A stretch of 64,000 nucleotides of DNA from assembly GCF_014203795.1 (NCBI RefSeq), contig NZ_JACHJU010000006.1, positions 62,001 to 126,000 on the forward strand, read 5' to 3'. This DNA is from Streptosporangium album. GTDB taxonomy: Bacteria > Actinomycetota > Actinomycetes > Streptosporangiales > Streptosporangiaceae. Positions 1-8,489 of this stretch are shown in pieces. The position numbers were made by a program, and so were the translations under genes. How positions within the stretch are numbered: the first letter of the stretch is position 1; every line of letters starts with the position of its first letter. The notes under the pieces were generated by a model that did not search any database, was not told where the DNA came from, and was given only the letters and a program-made list of their open reading frames with translations.

Positions 1-375
1 CGACAGGTAGGGGTCGAGGGCGTCCAGGCCCCGGCCGGTCAGCGTCACCAGCTCCCCGGAGCGGTGGGAGGCCAGCCGGGCCGGGCCCAGCTCCTGAAGC
101 CGCGACAGCAGCCGGTGGCGCAGCGCCGACTTCACTCCGGTGGTCGTGCGTCCGGCGGCGATGCCCTGCACCAGGCCCAGCGCCCCTCGGACGGCGACGA
201 CCAGTGCCAGGAGAACCAGCGCCGAGGTCGCGAACCGCCCGGACAGCACTCCGGCCAGCACCTCCGCCTGGACCAGTACGAGCAGCCCGGCGAGGACCGC
301 CGCGCCCAGGCAGAGGGCCAGGTGGCGGCGGACGGCCCGTTCGCTCCGGGCAAGCCGTAGAAGATCCTTGTGCAT
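1..375 (-). CDS. cydD: CydD-type thiol-reductant ABC exporter subunit, N-terminal part (runs off the window)
   Basis: The first 125 residues of an ABC exporter are visible, starting at the ATG at 375 and reading off the left edge. In other bacteria CydDC exports glutathione or cysteine and is needed to assemble cytochrome bd. Two hydrophobic helices lie at about residues 18-35 and 48-65, and the segment GRGLDALDPY near residue 115 matches the part of CydD after the first transmembrane pair. It follows cydB by 17 bases in the same direction, so it is the third gene of a cydABD operon. The ATP-binding domain is outside the window, so a CydDC fusion cannot be excluded. Confidence 0.8.
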   Translation of the reverse strand, partial: MHKDLLRLARSERAVRRHLALCLGAAVLAGLLVLVQAEVLAGVLSGRFATSALVLLALVVAVRGALGLVQGIAAGRTTTGVKSALRHRLLSRLQELGPARLASHRSGELVTLTGRGLDALDPYLS

Positions 376-392
376 GCGAACCTTTGAAAGCG

Positions 393-1160
393 TCAGAAGA
401 ACGACGGGATCCGGTCGGCCGCACGCCGGGGACCGAACGTGCGCCATACCCATACTTGCGCCCCCACCATGAGCGGTGCGAACGGCAGAAGCATGACACT
501 CAACACATTCAGTGTCCCGGCGGGGGCGGTGTGTTCCAGCAGCCACGGAACGAGCGCGGCGAGCAGCGCCGTGACGGGCGCGGCCGCGGCGCACGCCGAG
601 ACCAGCAGAGCCCTGCCGGTCCGGCTCGCGCCGGTCACCTGTCCCGGCAGCCGCCAGGAGACGAAGGTCCAGCCGTGGAAGGCGAACGCCGCGGCCACCA
701 CCAGCCCGCCGCCGAGGCCGGGCAGGCTGATCGGCGGTCCGGACAGGCCGCCGGCCATCGCCACCAGCGCCATGCCCCAGCTCAGCGCCAGGCCGTAGGA
801 GCCGACGCAGATCACCCAGTCCCAGCCCGCCCGCCAGGCAGGGCCGTCGAGACGGCGACGGAACCACAGTCCCGCGTCGCGCAGGATCCACGAGACCAGC
901 AGGGAGACCACCAGCGGGTAGAGGCCGAACAGCGTGTCTCCCTCGATCGAGGGGAAGGCGCCGAACAGCACACCCGCCACGGCCACCAGCCAGACCTCGT
1001 TCGCCAGGACGAACGGCGCCATGGCGGCGACGACGCGGTCGCGGCCCTCCTGGGTCCGGCCGAGCACGGGCAGCAACATGCCCAGGCCGATGTCGAAGCC
1101 CTCCAGGGCGAAGTAGCCGATCAACAGAAGGGCGAACACGCCCGTCCAGAGGATGTCCAC
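393..1160 (-). CDS. cydB: Cytochrome bd quinol oxidase subunit II, short form
   Basis: This integral membrane protein of 255 residues pairs with CydA in the cytochrome bd oxidase, which reduces oxygen with quinol electrons. The family signature GFDIGLGMLLPVLGR lies at about residues 22-36, and eight or so hydrophobic segments follow. CydB proteins are usually about 330-380 residues, so this is a compact version and may lack the last helices. It lies 10 bases after cydA and 17 before cydD. No frameshift is visible, and the reading frame is intact from ATG to stop. The short length parallels the short CydA next door, which suggests a genuine reduced oxidase rather than damage to one gene. Confidence 0.88.
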   Translation of the reverse strand: MDILWTGVFALLLIGYFALEGFDIGLGMLLPVLGRTQEGRDRVVAAMAPFVLANEVWLVAVAGVLFGAFPSIEGDTLFGLYPLVVSLLVSWILRDAGLWFRRRLDGPAWRAGWDWVICVGSYGLALSWGMALVAMAGGLSGPPISLPGLGGGLVVAAAFAFHGWTFVSWRLPGQVTGASRTGRALLVSACAAAAPVTALLAALVPWLLEHTAPAGTLNVLSVMLLPFAPLMVGAQVWVWRTFGPRRAADRIPSFF

Positions 1161-1170
1161 GGTCTTCTCC

Positions 1171-2358
1171 CTAGAAGCTGAGCGCGTGCGCGCGCTCGGT
1201 GGAGCCGGCGGGGCCGTCGCCCGCGCCGAGCGCGGCGGCGCCGGGTCCGCGACGGACGGTCTGGGCGATCAGGAGGTAGTCGACGAGCGCCAGCAGGCCG
1301 AGCACGCCTGCGAACCCGAAGAGCGAGAGGGTGACCATCCCCGTGGTCAGGCCCGGGGACATGGCGTCGGCGACGGTCAGCTTGCCGTTGATCAGCCACG
1401 GCTGGCGGCCCACCTCGCGGGCCAGCCAGCCGCAGATCGCGGCGAGGAAGGGCAGCGGGGTCATGAGCAGGAGGATCGGGTGGGCCCAGCGCCAGCGCGG
1501 CAGCCAGTACACCGTGGGCAGCAGCACGAACATGATGAGGAGCTGGAGCGTCTGCCCGATCGTGATCATGACGCCGAGCCCGGCCCCTGCCAGGGTGGCA
1601 TCGTTGAACTTGTCCGGCTGGAAGATGCCGACCGGACCGAACTGGGCGTAGCCGAAGCCGACCGTGACCAGCGAGCCGATGAACGCGGCCACCACCCCCA
1701 GACGGAGCGATCTCGTGAAGAACTCCCGCTCGGCGGTCCGCCTGAGCAGCTGGTACGCGCTCGCGCCCATCACCACGAACCCGCCGGTCCACAGGCCCGC
1801 ACCGAGCACGTGGGGGAGTGACATGGCCAGCATGGGGTTGGTGACCAGCGCGCCGAAGTCGGTCAGCGCCAGGTGGTCGCCCCGCTCCACGGCTCCCGCC
1901 GGGTTCTGCAGGAACGAGTTGGCCACCATGATCCAGAAAGCGGAGGCGTAGGCGGTCAGGGTCACCAGCCAGATGCACGCCAGGTGGAGCCACTTGGGCA
2001 GCCGGTGCCAGCCGAAGATCCACAGTCCCAGGAAGGTGGACTCCAGGAAGAAGGCCCCGAGCGTCTCGATCGCGAGCGGCGCGCCGAAGATATCCCCGGC
2101 GTAGTGCGACAGGCCGCTCCAGCTCAGGCCGAACTGGAACTCCATCACCAGTCCGGTGACGATGCCCAGCGCGTAGTTGATCACATAGATCTGGCCCCAG
2201 AAACGGGTCATCCGCTCATGGACCGGCTTGCCGGTCAGGACGGAGCGGGTGTGCATGATCGCGACGAGGGGGGCCAGGCCCAGGGTCAGCACGACGAACA
2301 GGAAGTGAAGACTCCCCGTCACCGCGAACTGCGTCCGAGCCAGGTCGAGCACGTCCAT
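1171..2358 (-). CDS. cydA: Cytochrome bd quinol oxidase subunit I lacking the long Q-loop
   Basis: This 395-residue membrane subunit carries the haems of cytochrome bd. The conserved haem-region residues are visible: His18, Glu73 in MEFQFG, Glu106 in FLEST, His183 in SLPHVLGAG and the GRQPW motif at 317-321. Family members are usually 450-520 residues. Here the stretch between the helix at about 220-237 and the helix at about 255-280 is only some 20 residues, so the periplasmic quinol loop is essentially absent. The ATG at 2358 was chosen because the protein then begins exactly like family members; a longer upstream extension in frame has no similarity. PadR, divergent upstream, is the likely regulator. 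Confidence 0.9.
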   Translation of the reverse strand: MDVLDLARTQFAVTGSLHFLFVVLTLGLAPLVAIMHTRSVLTGKPVHERMTRFWGQIYVINYALGIVTGLVMEFQFGLSWSGLSHYAGDIFGAPLAIETLGAFFLESTFLGLWIFGWHRLPKWLHLACIWLVTLTAYASAFWIMVANSFLQNPAGAVERGDHLALTDFGALVTNPMLAMSLPHVLGAGLWTGGFVVMGASAYQLLRRTAEREFFTRSLRLGVVAAFIGSLVTVGFGYAQFGPVGIFQPDKFNDATLAGAGLGVMITIGQTLQLLIMFVLLPTVYWLPRWRWAHPILLLMTPLPFLAAICGWLAREVGRQPWLINGKLTVADAMSPGLTTGMVTLSLFGFAGVLGLLALVDYLLIAQTVRRGPGAAALGAGDGPAGSTERAHALSF

Positions 2359-2380
2359 GGTGTCACCTCCAACGTTATAT

Positions 2381-2413
2381 CCAGCTACATATAGGCATTC
2401 TACATGTAGCTGG
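2381..2413. promoter_or_regulatory. Inverted repeat between cydA and padR, candidate PadR operator
   Basis: Arms CCAGCTACAT (2381-2390) and ATGTAGCTGG (2404-2413) are perfect inverted copies. PadR proteins commonly bind ATGT/ACAT half-sites, and both occur here. The site lies in the 93-base divergent region, so it could control both cydABD and padR. Binding is inferred. Confidence 0.6.
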
Positions 2414-2451
2414 AGTATGTGTAGAGTGGCTATGACAAGGGAGGTGGCACC

Positions 2452-2853
2452 GTGAAGGAGTGGAGCGGGCAGACGGACGGCACGCCCGGCGCGGGAGGCA
2501 CGGTGAACGCCGGCGCCCCCCTCGGGCAGACGGAGATCCTGCTGCTCTCCGTGCTGAAGCAGGGCCCCCTGCACGGCTACGCGATCGTCGAAGCGCTACG
2601 GGAGCGTGGCGCGGGCACGCTGAAAATGCCGACCGGCACCCTCTATCCGGCTCTGCGCCGGTTGGAGCAGGAGGGATACCTGGCCGGCGAGTGGGGCACG
2701 GTGGGCGGGCGCAGGCGGCGCACCTACCGGCTGACCTCTTTTGGCCGTACGGCTCTGGCCGGGGAACGACCCGCGTGGCGGGAGTTCGTCGGCACGATCG
2801 GCACCGTGCCGGAGCCGCGCGCTACGTGGTGGCGGGCTCGCGCCGACGGGTGA
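2452..2853 (+). CDS. PadR family transcriptional regulator
   Basis: This winged-helix repressor of 133 residues has the typical PadR core at about residues 22-100, including GPLHGYAIVEAL, GTLYPALRRLEQEGYL and the basic wing GRRRRTYRLT. The GTG start at 2452 follows a strong GGGAGGTGG ribosome site. It is divergent from cydABD, with an inverted repeat of PadR type between them, and its 3' end overlaps by 32 bases the convergent HAAS-domain gene. PadR regulators commonly travel with such membrane partners. Control of cytochrome bd by this protein is an inference from position. Confidence 0.88.
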   Translation: MKEWSGQTDGTPGAGGTVNAGAPLGQTEILLLSVLKQGPLHGYAIVEALRERGAGTLKMPTGTLYPALRRLEQEGYLAGEWGTVGGRRRRTYRLTSFGRTALAGERPAWREFVGTIGTVPEPRATWWRARADG

Positions 2854-3508
2854 TGCGCAGGCACCAGGCCGCGCCGTACAGCTGCGCGAGCATGAAGCCG
2901 TCGCTGACCAGCGTCAGGCCGACACCCAGCGGATAGCCGGAGAAGCCGGTCGGGCCGTGCGAGCCGTACACCAGCGCCGCGCACAGTACGAGCATGACCG
3001 GGAACATGGCCCAGACGAACACGGCCAGCCCCCGGGTGACGAGCCGGGGCCGCCGGATCCTGCGCAGCCCTCGGCCCAGCGCGAACAGGGCGATCCCGCC
3101 GAGCACGCCGGTGAACATCTGCAGGATGTCCACACTCCGGGCCACCGGCACGAACCAGTCGGGCCTGGTCGCGTAGTCCAGCGGGTCGGTGGGGAAGACC
3201 TTCCAGATCACGCTCCACATGAGCGCGGTGAGCGGAACGCTGACGAAGAGCAGGGCGGCCAGCCTGCGGCCCGCCGAGATCGACAGCTCCTCCTGGTACC
3301 CCGGTGCGATCTCGCTGATCCGGCCGAACTCCTCGACCGCGACCCGCTCGGCCTCGGCCCGCTCCAGCCCCTCGGCCTCCAGCGCCTCGGCGGTGTCGAG
3401 CAGGCTGTCACGCGCCTCGGTGACCAGGTCGAGCTTCGGTCCCTTCGGGCCTCGGAGAGCACGGCTGAGCCCTGTCACGTAGTCGTCGATGATTCCGGCG
3501 CGCGCCAT
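2822..3508 (-). CDS. HAAS-domain (permease prefix) membrane protein
   Basis: This 228-residue protein has an N-terminal soluble helical part (residues about 1-75, with EARDSLLDTAEALEAEG and AERVAVEEFG) typical of the HAAS or permease-prefix domain found next to PadR genes. It is followed by about four membrane segments at residues 80-105, 130-150, 160-190 and 195-215. The ATG at 3508 was chosen over an upstream ATG because GGAGAGA stands just before it and the HAAS domain begins there. Its end overlaps padR tail to tail. The family is thought to sense or modulate membrane processes; no precise function is known. Confidence 0.75.
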   Translation of the reverse strand: MARAGIIDDYVTGLSRALRGPKGPKLDLVTEARDSLLDTAEALEAEGLERAEAERVAVEEFGRISEIAPGYQEELSISAGRRLAALLFVSVPLTALMWSVIWKVFPTDPLDYATRPDWFVPVARSVDILQMFTGVLGGIALFALGRGLRRIRRPRLVTRGLAVFVWAMFPVMLVLCAALVYGSHGPTGFSGYPLGVGLTLVSDGFMLAQLYGAAWCLRITRRREPATT

Positions 3509-3638
3509 GGTCTCTCCAGTCGGTGGGGCCTCCCCAAGGTATCCACCCCCCATCCTGGCCCCATATCCGGGACGGCGCATCGGGGACTTCCCCGAAAGGA
3601 CCCCGAACCCGCGTCCGCCGGCCGCGGACGGACCGGGA

Positions 3639-4277
3639 CTACTCGGGCCAGGCGGAGTTCTGGATGACGTCGACGAAGTCGATGTGCCTGAACCCGGGGA
3701 CGAAGTGCTCCAGGACGTCCGCGTTGACCGTGCCGAAGGTGGTGTCGGGCCGGTCCTTGAACCCTTCGGTGAAGGCCGCGAGGATCTCGCGCTTGAAGTC
3801 GGGGCGTGGATGCGCGGCGGTGACCGCGGCGACGTCCTCCGCGGACAGCTCGGCGTAGCCGATGCCGAGGACGTCGGTTTCGACCCCGGCGGTCACGAGC
3901 GCCACCTCGGGCTCCAGCCGGTAGGGCACCTCCGGCGTCGTGTGCAGGGCGATCCCCTCCCACACCTTGCGGACGTCGGCCTCCGGCAGGCCGTGGGAGG
4001 TGAGGAAGCGCCGTGCCTCGTCGGCGCCGTCGAGCTCGAAGCGCTGGTCGGTACGCCGGTAGGTCTCGGTCAGTCCCAGGTCGTGGAACATCGCCCCCAC
4101 GTAGAGCAGCTCGGGGTCGGCCTCCATCCCGAGCCGTCTGCCCTGCAGCGTTCCGAAGAGGTACACGCGGCGGGAATGGTCGTACAGCAGCGGGGGCGCC
4201 GCCTGACGGACGAGCTCGGTCGCCTCCTTCGCGAGGGCGGAATCGGGAATGGTGATGCCCGCGATCGTCTCGGTCAT
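3639..4277 (-). CDS. HD-domain hydrolase, cyanamide-hydratase-like
   Basis: This soluble protein of 212 residues has HD-superfamily metal ligands: His34 in YDHSRRVYLF, His65-Asp66 in FHDLGL, and a later His in IALHTTPEV. The pattern and length resemble the small cyanamide hydratase / DUF-type HD proteins widespread in actinomycetes and fungi, which act on small nitrogenous compounds or nucleotides. The substrate cannot be told from sequence. The ATG at 4277 follows GGGAG. It appears monocistronic, with a short inverted repeat upstream at 4352-4372. Confidence 0.75.
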   Translation of the reverse strand: MTETIAGITIPDSALAKEATELVRQAAPPLLYDHSRRVYLFGTLQGRRLGMEADPELLYVGAMFHDLGLTETYRRTDQRFELDGADEARRFLTSHGLPEADVRKVWEGIALHTTPEVPYRLEPEVALVTAGVETDVLGIGYAELSAEDVAAVTAAHPRPDFKREILAAFTEGFKDRPDTTFGTVNADVLEHFVPGFRHIDFVDVIQNSAWPE

Positions 4278-4351
4278 GAGAGTGATCTCCCTTCCGGGGT
4301 CCGATGAGGAATACCCTGCTGACCTCTACCTTCTCAACCGGGGTGGCGAGA

Positions 4352-4372
4352 ACGTCTTGCTTTTTGAGACGT
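4352..4372. promoter_or_regulatory. Inverted repeat upstream of the HD hydrolase
   Basis: ACGTCT (4352-4357) and AGACGT (4367-4372) form a perfect inverted repeat around an AT-rich centre, about 75 bases upstream of the HD gene start. It could be an operator, but no regulator gene lies alongside. Confidence 0.3.
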
Positions 4373-4451
4373 ACTATCCACGGAAATGGACAGAAAAGAG
4401 CATGCGGGATGCTCTCCGCCGCCGGTACGCGGCTCCTGCCCGGTCCGCCCG

Positions 4452-5879
4452 TCACCGCTGAGACAGGTGGACCAGCGGGGAGGGTTCCGAGGGGCCGGGC
4501 GGGCGGCGGGCGGCGTGGGAGGCGGAGCTCATCAGGAGGGTGGCGGCCGTGACGGCCGCCACCAGGACGACCCATCCCAGGACGCGGCCCATCCGCAGGC
4601 CGTACCCGCAGAGGATCCAGGAGAGCGACAGCAGCCAGCGACCCGCTGACCGGCTGGTGACGCGGCGCATCTCCATCGCCCCGAAGGCGAAGTCGGCGGC
4701 GGTGGTCCTGTCGTCCACACCGGTGCCGAGCCGGGAGTAGAGGACGGCGAGGCGGTGGGGGGTCGGCGGGTCGGCCTCGGACCCCGACCAGCCGCGCCAG
4801 GCGTGCTCGTCGGCGAGGGTGCGCCTCGGGGTCCACCAGCGCAGCGGCGGCCAGCGCAGCGCGAACCGCACGCCACGCGGGGTGGTCGCGAACGCGCAGC
4901 CGGCCAGCCGGAGCCGCTCGGGGTGGCGGATTCCGGTGAAGCCGCAGGTGCTGAGGTCCACGCGGCTCAGCGTCAGCGCCTCGGAGTCCACCCCGCGCAG
5001 CGAGGTCATCCGCGCCGGGCCCCGCCCGCTGACCGTGGCCGGGCCCCGCAGTGTCGCGCCTTCGAGGTCGGCCTCCGCGCCTTCGAGGCGTACGGCCAGC
5101 GGGCCGGCCACCCGCAGCCGCCGCAGGTCCACCGCGCAGCCGCGGGCCGTCACGTCGAGGCCGTTGCCCGCCCACGCCCCGGCGAGGCTCAGGCTGCGGC
5201 CGACCGTGGCCGGAGCCATGGAGCAGCCCGCCCAGAACCGCGCCGCCTCGAATCCGGCCAGCCCGCCGAACTCGGCCCTGCGGAACGACGACGCCCGGCC
5301 GAACCGGCACCCCCGGAAGGTGGCGTCACCGGTGAACCGGGTGCCGTCGAAGGTGGCGAACCCCTGGAACTCCGCGTTCTCGAAGGACGCGGTCCGCCCG
5401 AACCGGGCCGCGCCGAACAGCGCGTCCCGGCCGGCGCACACCCGGTCGAAGGCGGCGTGCCCGGCGACGCTCACACCGTGCAGGGACAGCTCCCTGGAGA
5501 ACCTGACCTCCCGGAAGGAGACGTTTCCCGCGAAACGCGCGTCGAGGAACGAGGCGAGGCGGTGGAAGCGGGCCTGGTCGAAGGTGACGTCCCCGTCGAA
5601 CACGACGCCGCCGAACCTGGCCTCCCCGGGGAAGACCGCCCGATCGAACCGGGCCCGGCCCAGACGGCGGTGTGTGGCGGACAGGATCCGCTCCAGCAGG
5701 TGCCCGTCGACGACGGTGCCCCGCAGGTCGATCGCGGAGCCGGGGGACAGTCCCCCGGCGACTTCGTCGAGCTCGTCCTCGTCGAGGTGAGCCAGGCAGC
5801 GCTCATAGGGTCGCCGTGCCGATCCGGCGCATTGCGGGGAGGCGGCGCAGGTAACCCAGCCCACGTCGAGAGTCGTCAT
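4452..5879 (-). CDS. Pentapeptide-repeat membrane protein
   Basis: This 475-residue protein has a central run of degenerate pentapeptide repeats (about residues 75-215) of the A-x-F type, such as ARFDRAVF, GEARFGGVVF and DVTFDQARF, which fold into a right-handed quadrilateral helix. A less regular repeat region follows to about residue 330, and one or two C-terminal hydrophobic segments lie at about 410-450 (WLLSLSWILCGYGL and VLGWVVLVAAVTAATLL). The N-terminus has a Cys pair (CAASPQC). Such proteins in actinomycetes are of unknown role. It begins at ATG 5879 and stands alone. Confidence 0.72.
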   Translation of the reverse strand: MTTLDVGWVTCAASPQCAGSARRPYERCLAHLDEDELDEVAGGLSPGSAIDLRGTVVDGHLLERILSATHRRLGRARFDRAVFPGEARFGGVVFDGDVTFDQARFHRLASFLDARFAGNVSFREVRFSRELSLHGVSVAGHAAFDRVCAGRDALFGAARFGRTASFENAEFQGFATFDGTRFTGDATFRGCRFGRASSFRRAEFGGLAGFEAARFWAGCSMAPATVGRSLSLAGAWAGNGLDVTARGCAVDLRRLRVAGPLAVRLEGAEADLEGATLRGPATVSGRGPARMTSLRGVDSEALTLSRVDLSTCGFTGIRHPERLRLAGCAFATTPRGVRFALRWPPLRWWTPRRTLADEHAWRGWSGSEADPPTPHRLAVLYSRLGTGVDDRTTAADFAFGAMEMRRVTSRSAGRWLLSLSWILCGYGLRMGRVLGWVVLVAAVTAATLLMSSASHAARRPPGPSEPSPLVHLSQR

Positions 5880-6041
5880 GACCGAGTGATACCCAGAGTC
5901 GGCGGCCAGGCGAGATCTAGGTCAAGGCGAGCCATAACTGGCCCTCCTTAATCGACATGAAGCGCCAATATTCGCTTATTTCACCTTCTACCCACTTATA
6001 GGTACGTGTTCGCTGGTTCGTGGACCTCTACGCTCCCGGTC

Positions 6042-7171
6042 ATGCGTGCTTTATCCAGGGCGTTCGCCGCCCTCGTGGCCGTCGGCGTCACCGCCGCCGG
6101 CATCACGGCCCTCACCTCAGCTCCCGCCCTGGCGGAGCCGGGCACCACCGGCGCCGTCAACATGAGCGGCACCGCGGGCAAGGTCGTGCTGGCCCGCTCG
6201 GCGGAAGGGCTGGCCTGCAACGGAGGTTCCACCCCCTGTACGGCCGAGCAGACGGCGCTGATCGCCGATCTCGTCGGATACGGCACCGCGAACTACTTCG
6301 AGGGAACCGCAGCCCCGGCCCTCTCCACCACCGTGGCCGGGTTGCGCAAGGACCACGGCTGCGCCGACACCGACGTCAACGGCGCGGACGTGGAGACGGC
6401 GGCCCCCGCACCGCGCAACCGGGCCACCGCCCTCGCCCCCTGCGGTGACGCCGAGCCCACCCCCACCCCCAGCCCCACTCCGACCGCGGAGCCCACGCCC
6501 ACGCCCACCCCCACGCCCACGCCGACGGGTGACCCGTGCGACACCCCGGTCACCCACCAGATCGCCCAGGTGCAGGGCGCCGGCGACGTCAGCCCGCTGG
6601 CCGGTCAGACCGTCCGGGTCGAGGGCGTCGTGACCGCGGACTTCCAGGAAGCGGACCAGCTCAGCGGGTTCTTCCTCCAGGACCCGACCCCGCCACCTCC
6701 GAGGGCCTGTTCGCCTTCGCGCGCAGCTCGTTCAGGGACGTCAAGGTCGGCGACCGCGTGCTGGTCACCGGGAAGGCCGTGGAGTTCAACGGCTGGACCG
6801 AGCTGTCACCGTTCCCCGTCCTCGGCAACGTCAAGGTGGCCGGCTTCAACACCCTCAACTGGTTCACCACCCTGGGCTCGCGCGGTGCCAACACCGCGGA
6901 GGAGCAGCAGCGGCAGCTGGCCAAGCTGGTCGCCGCGCTGAAGGGCATGAACGCCGACGCGGTCGGCCTGATGGAGGTGCAGAACAACGGCCAGACCGCC
7001 GTCCAGGCCCTGGTCGACGCGCTCAACGCCGAGATGGGGGCGGGCACCTACGCGGCACTCCGTCACCCCACCGAGTACAACCCGCCGGGCCTCTACCGTC
7101 CCGACGCGTTCCGTTCCTCCGACCACGACCCCGTGGTCATCGGGCTGACCCTGCCGGGAGGCAGGAGCTGA
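6042..7171 (+). pseudogene. Decayed secreted ExeM/NucH-type nuclease
   Basis: A Sec signal peptide (about residues 1-31, ending in APALA) leads into a lamin-tail-like segment (VGYGTANYFEGTAAPALS). A Pro-Thr linker of repeated PTPTP and an OB-fold part ending in GFFLQDP follow. The frame then breaks near 6689. The coding sense resumes one frame over (DPATSEGLFAF) and continues with endonuclease/exonuclease/phosphatase motifs FNTLNWFTTLGSRGANTAEE, LMEVQNNG and SSDHDPVVIGL. Intact family members are far longer. The joins after TELSP and within GAGTYAALRHP indicate two internal deletions as well as the frameshift. The intact relatives degrade extracellular DNA. Confidence 0.82.
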
Positions 7172-7186
7172 TCCCGGAGGCCATCC

Positions 7187-7226
7187 CCGGGGGCCGGTGA
7201 CGCGGAGCGTCGCCGGCCCCCGGCTT
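7187..7226 (+). terminator. Terminator after the decayed nuclease
   Basis: Arms 7187-7203 and 7207-7223 pair with one mismatch around a GGA loop, followed by a short T run (CTTTT). It lies 16 bases after the pseudogene stop. Confidence 0.7.
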
Positions 7227-7227
7227 T

Positions 7228-7570
7228 TCCTGTCCGTTCGTTCCCCGGTGGCCCTCCCGTCCGTCTGTGTGGGAGCCCCGTTCCGGGCGGGCGGCGCGAG
7301 GTTCCGGACATCGGGCCGGGCAGAGCGATACCTTGTGCTCGACGGGCGGACCGGCGCCTTCCGGGGAGAGCGACGACGCCCACGTCCGCTACCGGAACGG
7401 CACTTTGGTGATCATGCCTTTCGAGATGGTGCCTCCCGGTACGCCGTCACCGTGGTGCGCACCGACTGAACCATCCGGATCCGATGGGGACGCCTGTGGT
7501 CTCCGCCGTCGTGAGCGGGCTCCGGCCGTGACGGCGGCAGATCATTTCGAGCTCCGCGGGGGGCGGCCTC
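7228..7570. other. Intergenic stretch without a supported gene
   Basis: Short open frames occur here, for instance one ending at 7469, but none shows a recognisable domain, convincing ribosome site or membrane segment. I see nothing else in it. Confidence 0.5.
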
Positions 7571-8467
7571 TCACCACCGGTTCCGGCCGTCGACAGGATG
7601 GCCGTGATCCTGCGCCGGAGCCGGTTCCTCCTCGGCGGAGAACCGTGAGCCCGTGTATCCGGGCGGCGCGACGGGCGGGCCGCCGGGACCGCCCGGCGGC
7701 AGACCCAGGGCGGTCGAGAGCTGACGCGCCGTCTCGGCGACGATGCCTCCCATCTCCCGCAGACGGGATTCCACGGGCGCGCGGGTGACCGAAACGCTGA
7801 TGGCGCCGGCGATCAGCCCCCGATGATCCCGTACCGGCGCCGACACCCCGGCCGCGCTGTCGTCGAGCTCGACCGCGGTCACCGCGTAACCGTGGGAGCG
7901 CACGTGGGCGAGGTCGGCCATCCACCGCTTCTCGTCGCCGACCGCGGAGTCCAGGCCCGTGGGCAAGGTGGCCCGCAGGAGCGTGCCGACCTGTTCCTCG
8001 TCCCAGTCCGCGAGCAGCGACCGGCCGGCGGCCGCCATGATCACTGGAACCGAGACGCCCTCCCAGACCCGGTGGTAGGCCCGGGAAGACGGCATCGACG
8101 CCAGCGTGAGAACCATGTCGCCGCGCAGTATGCACAGGTGCGTGTCCTCGTCGAAGACCGTGGCCAGACGCTGCAGGAAGGGTGCGGACACCTGGACAAG
8201 CCTTGACTGCTGGGTCCGCGCCGCGAGGGCGAACAGGCGCCAGCCCAGGCGGTAGCGCCGGGTGAGCGGGTCCCGCTCCACCATCCCCTCGACTTCGAGG
8301 GCACGCAGCGCCCTCGACACCTGGCTCTTCTCCCTGTCCAGCCGCTGCGCGATCCAGCTGACACCGAACCCGTCCACGTCCCGGTGGTCCCCGTGACCGG
8401 CGAGCACTTCGAGGATCTCCATGTCCCGGCGCAGCCCGACAGAGGACACCGGTGTCTTCTCGCTCAT
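7571..8467 (-). CDS. IclR family transcriptional regulator
   Basis: This 298-residue regulator has an N-terminal winged helix (about residues 10-75, VSWIAQRLDREKSQVSRALRAL split across the recognition helix) and a C-terminal IclR ligand-binding domain (about 90-260, with LRGDMVLTLAS, AAAGRSLLAD and GLIAGAISVSV). A Pro/Gly-rich tail of some 40 residues is unusual. The ATG at 8467 was preferred to one 69 bases upstream because GGGTGGGG precedes it. It is divergent from an osmoprotectant-type ABC transporter operon, and two palindromes lie in the shared 121-base region, so it probably controls that operon in response to a substrate. Confidence 0.88.
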   Translation of the reverse strand: MSEKTPVSSVGLRRDMEILEVLAGHGDHRDVDGFGVSWIAQRLDREKSQVSRALRALEVEGMVERDPLTRRYRLGWRLFALAARTQQSRLVQVSAPFLQRLATVFDEDTHLCILRGDMVLTLASMPSSRAYHRVWEGVSVPVIMAAAGRSLLADWDEEQVGTLLRATLPTGLDSAVGDEKRWMADLAHVRSHGYAVTAVELDDSAAGVSAPVRDHRGLIAGAISVSVTRAPVESRLREMGGIVAETARQLSTALGLPPGGPGGPPVAPPGYTGSRFSAEEEPAPAQDHGHPVDGRNRW

Positions 8468-8489
8468 CCCCACCCGTTCATAACGAAAC

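Noticed and set aside
3475-5310. Long minus-strand open frame of 611 codons overlapping the HD and pentapeptide-repeat genes
   Set aside because: It is a GC-rich shadow frame with Arg/Pro/Gly composition and no domain, across two better-supported genes.
6450-6530. Short-period repeat that might look like a tandem-repeat array
   Set aside because: It encodes the Pro-Thr linker of the nuclease pseudogene; no spacer structure, so not CRISPR.
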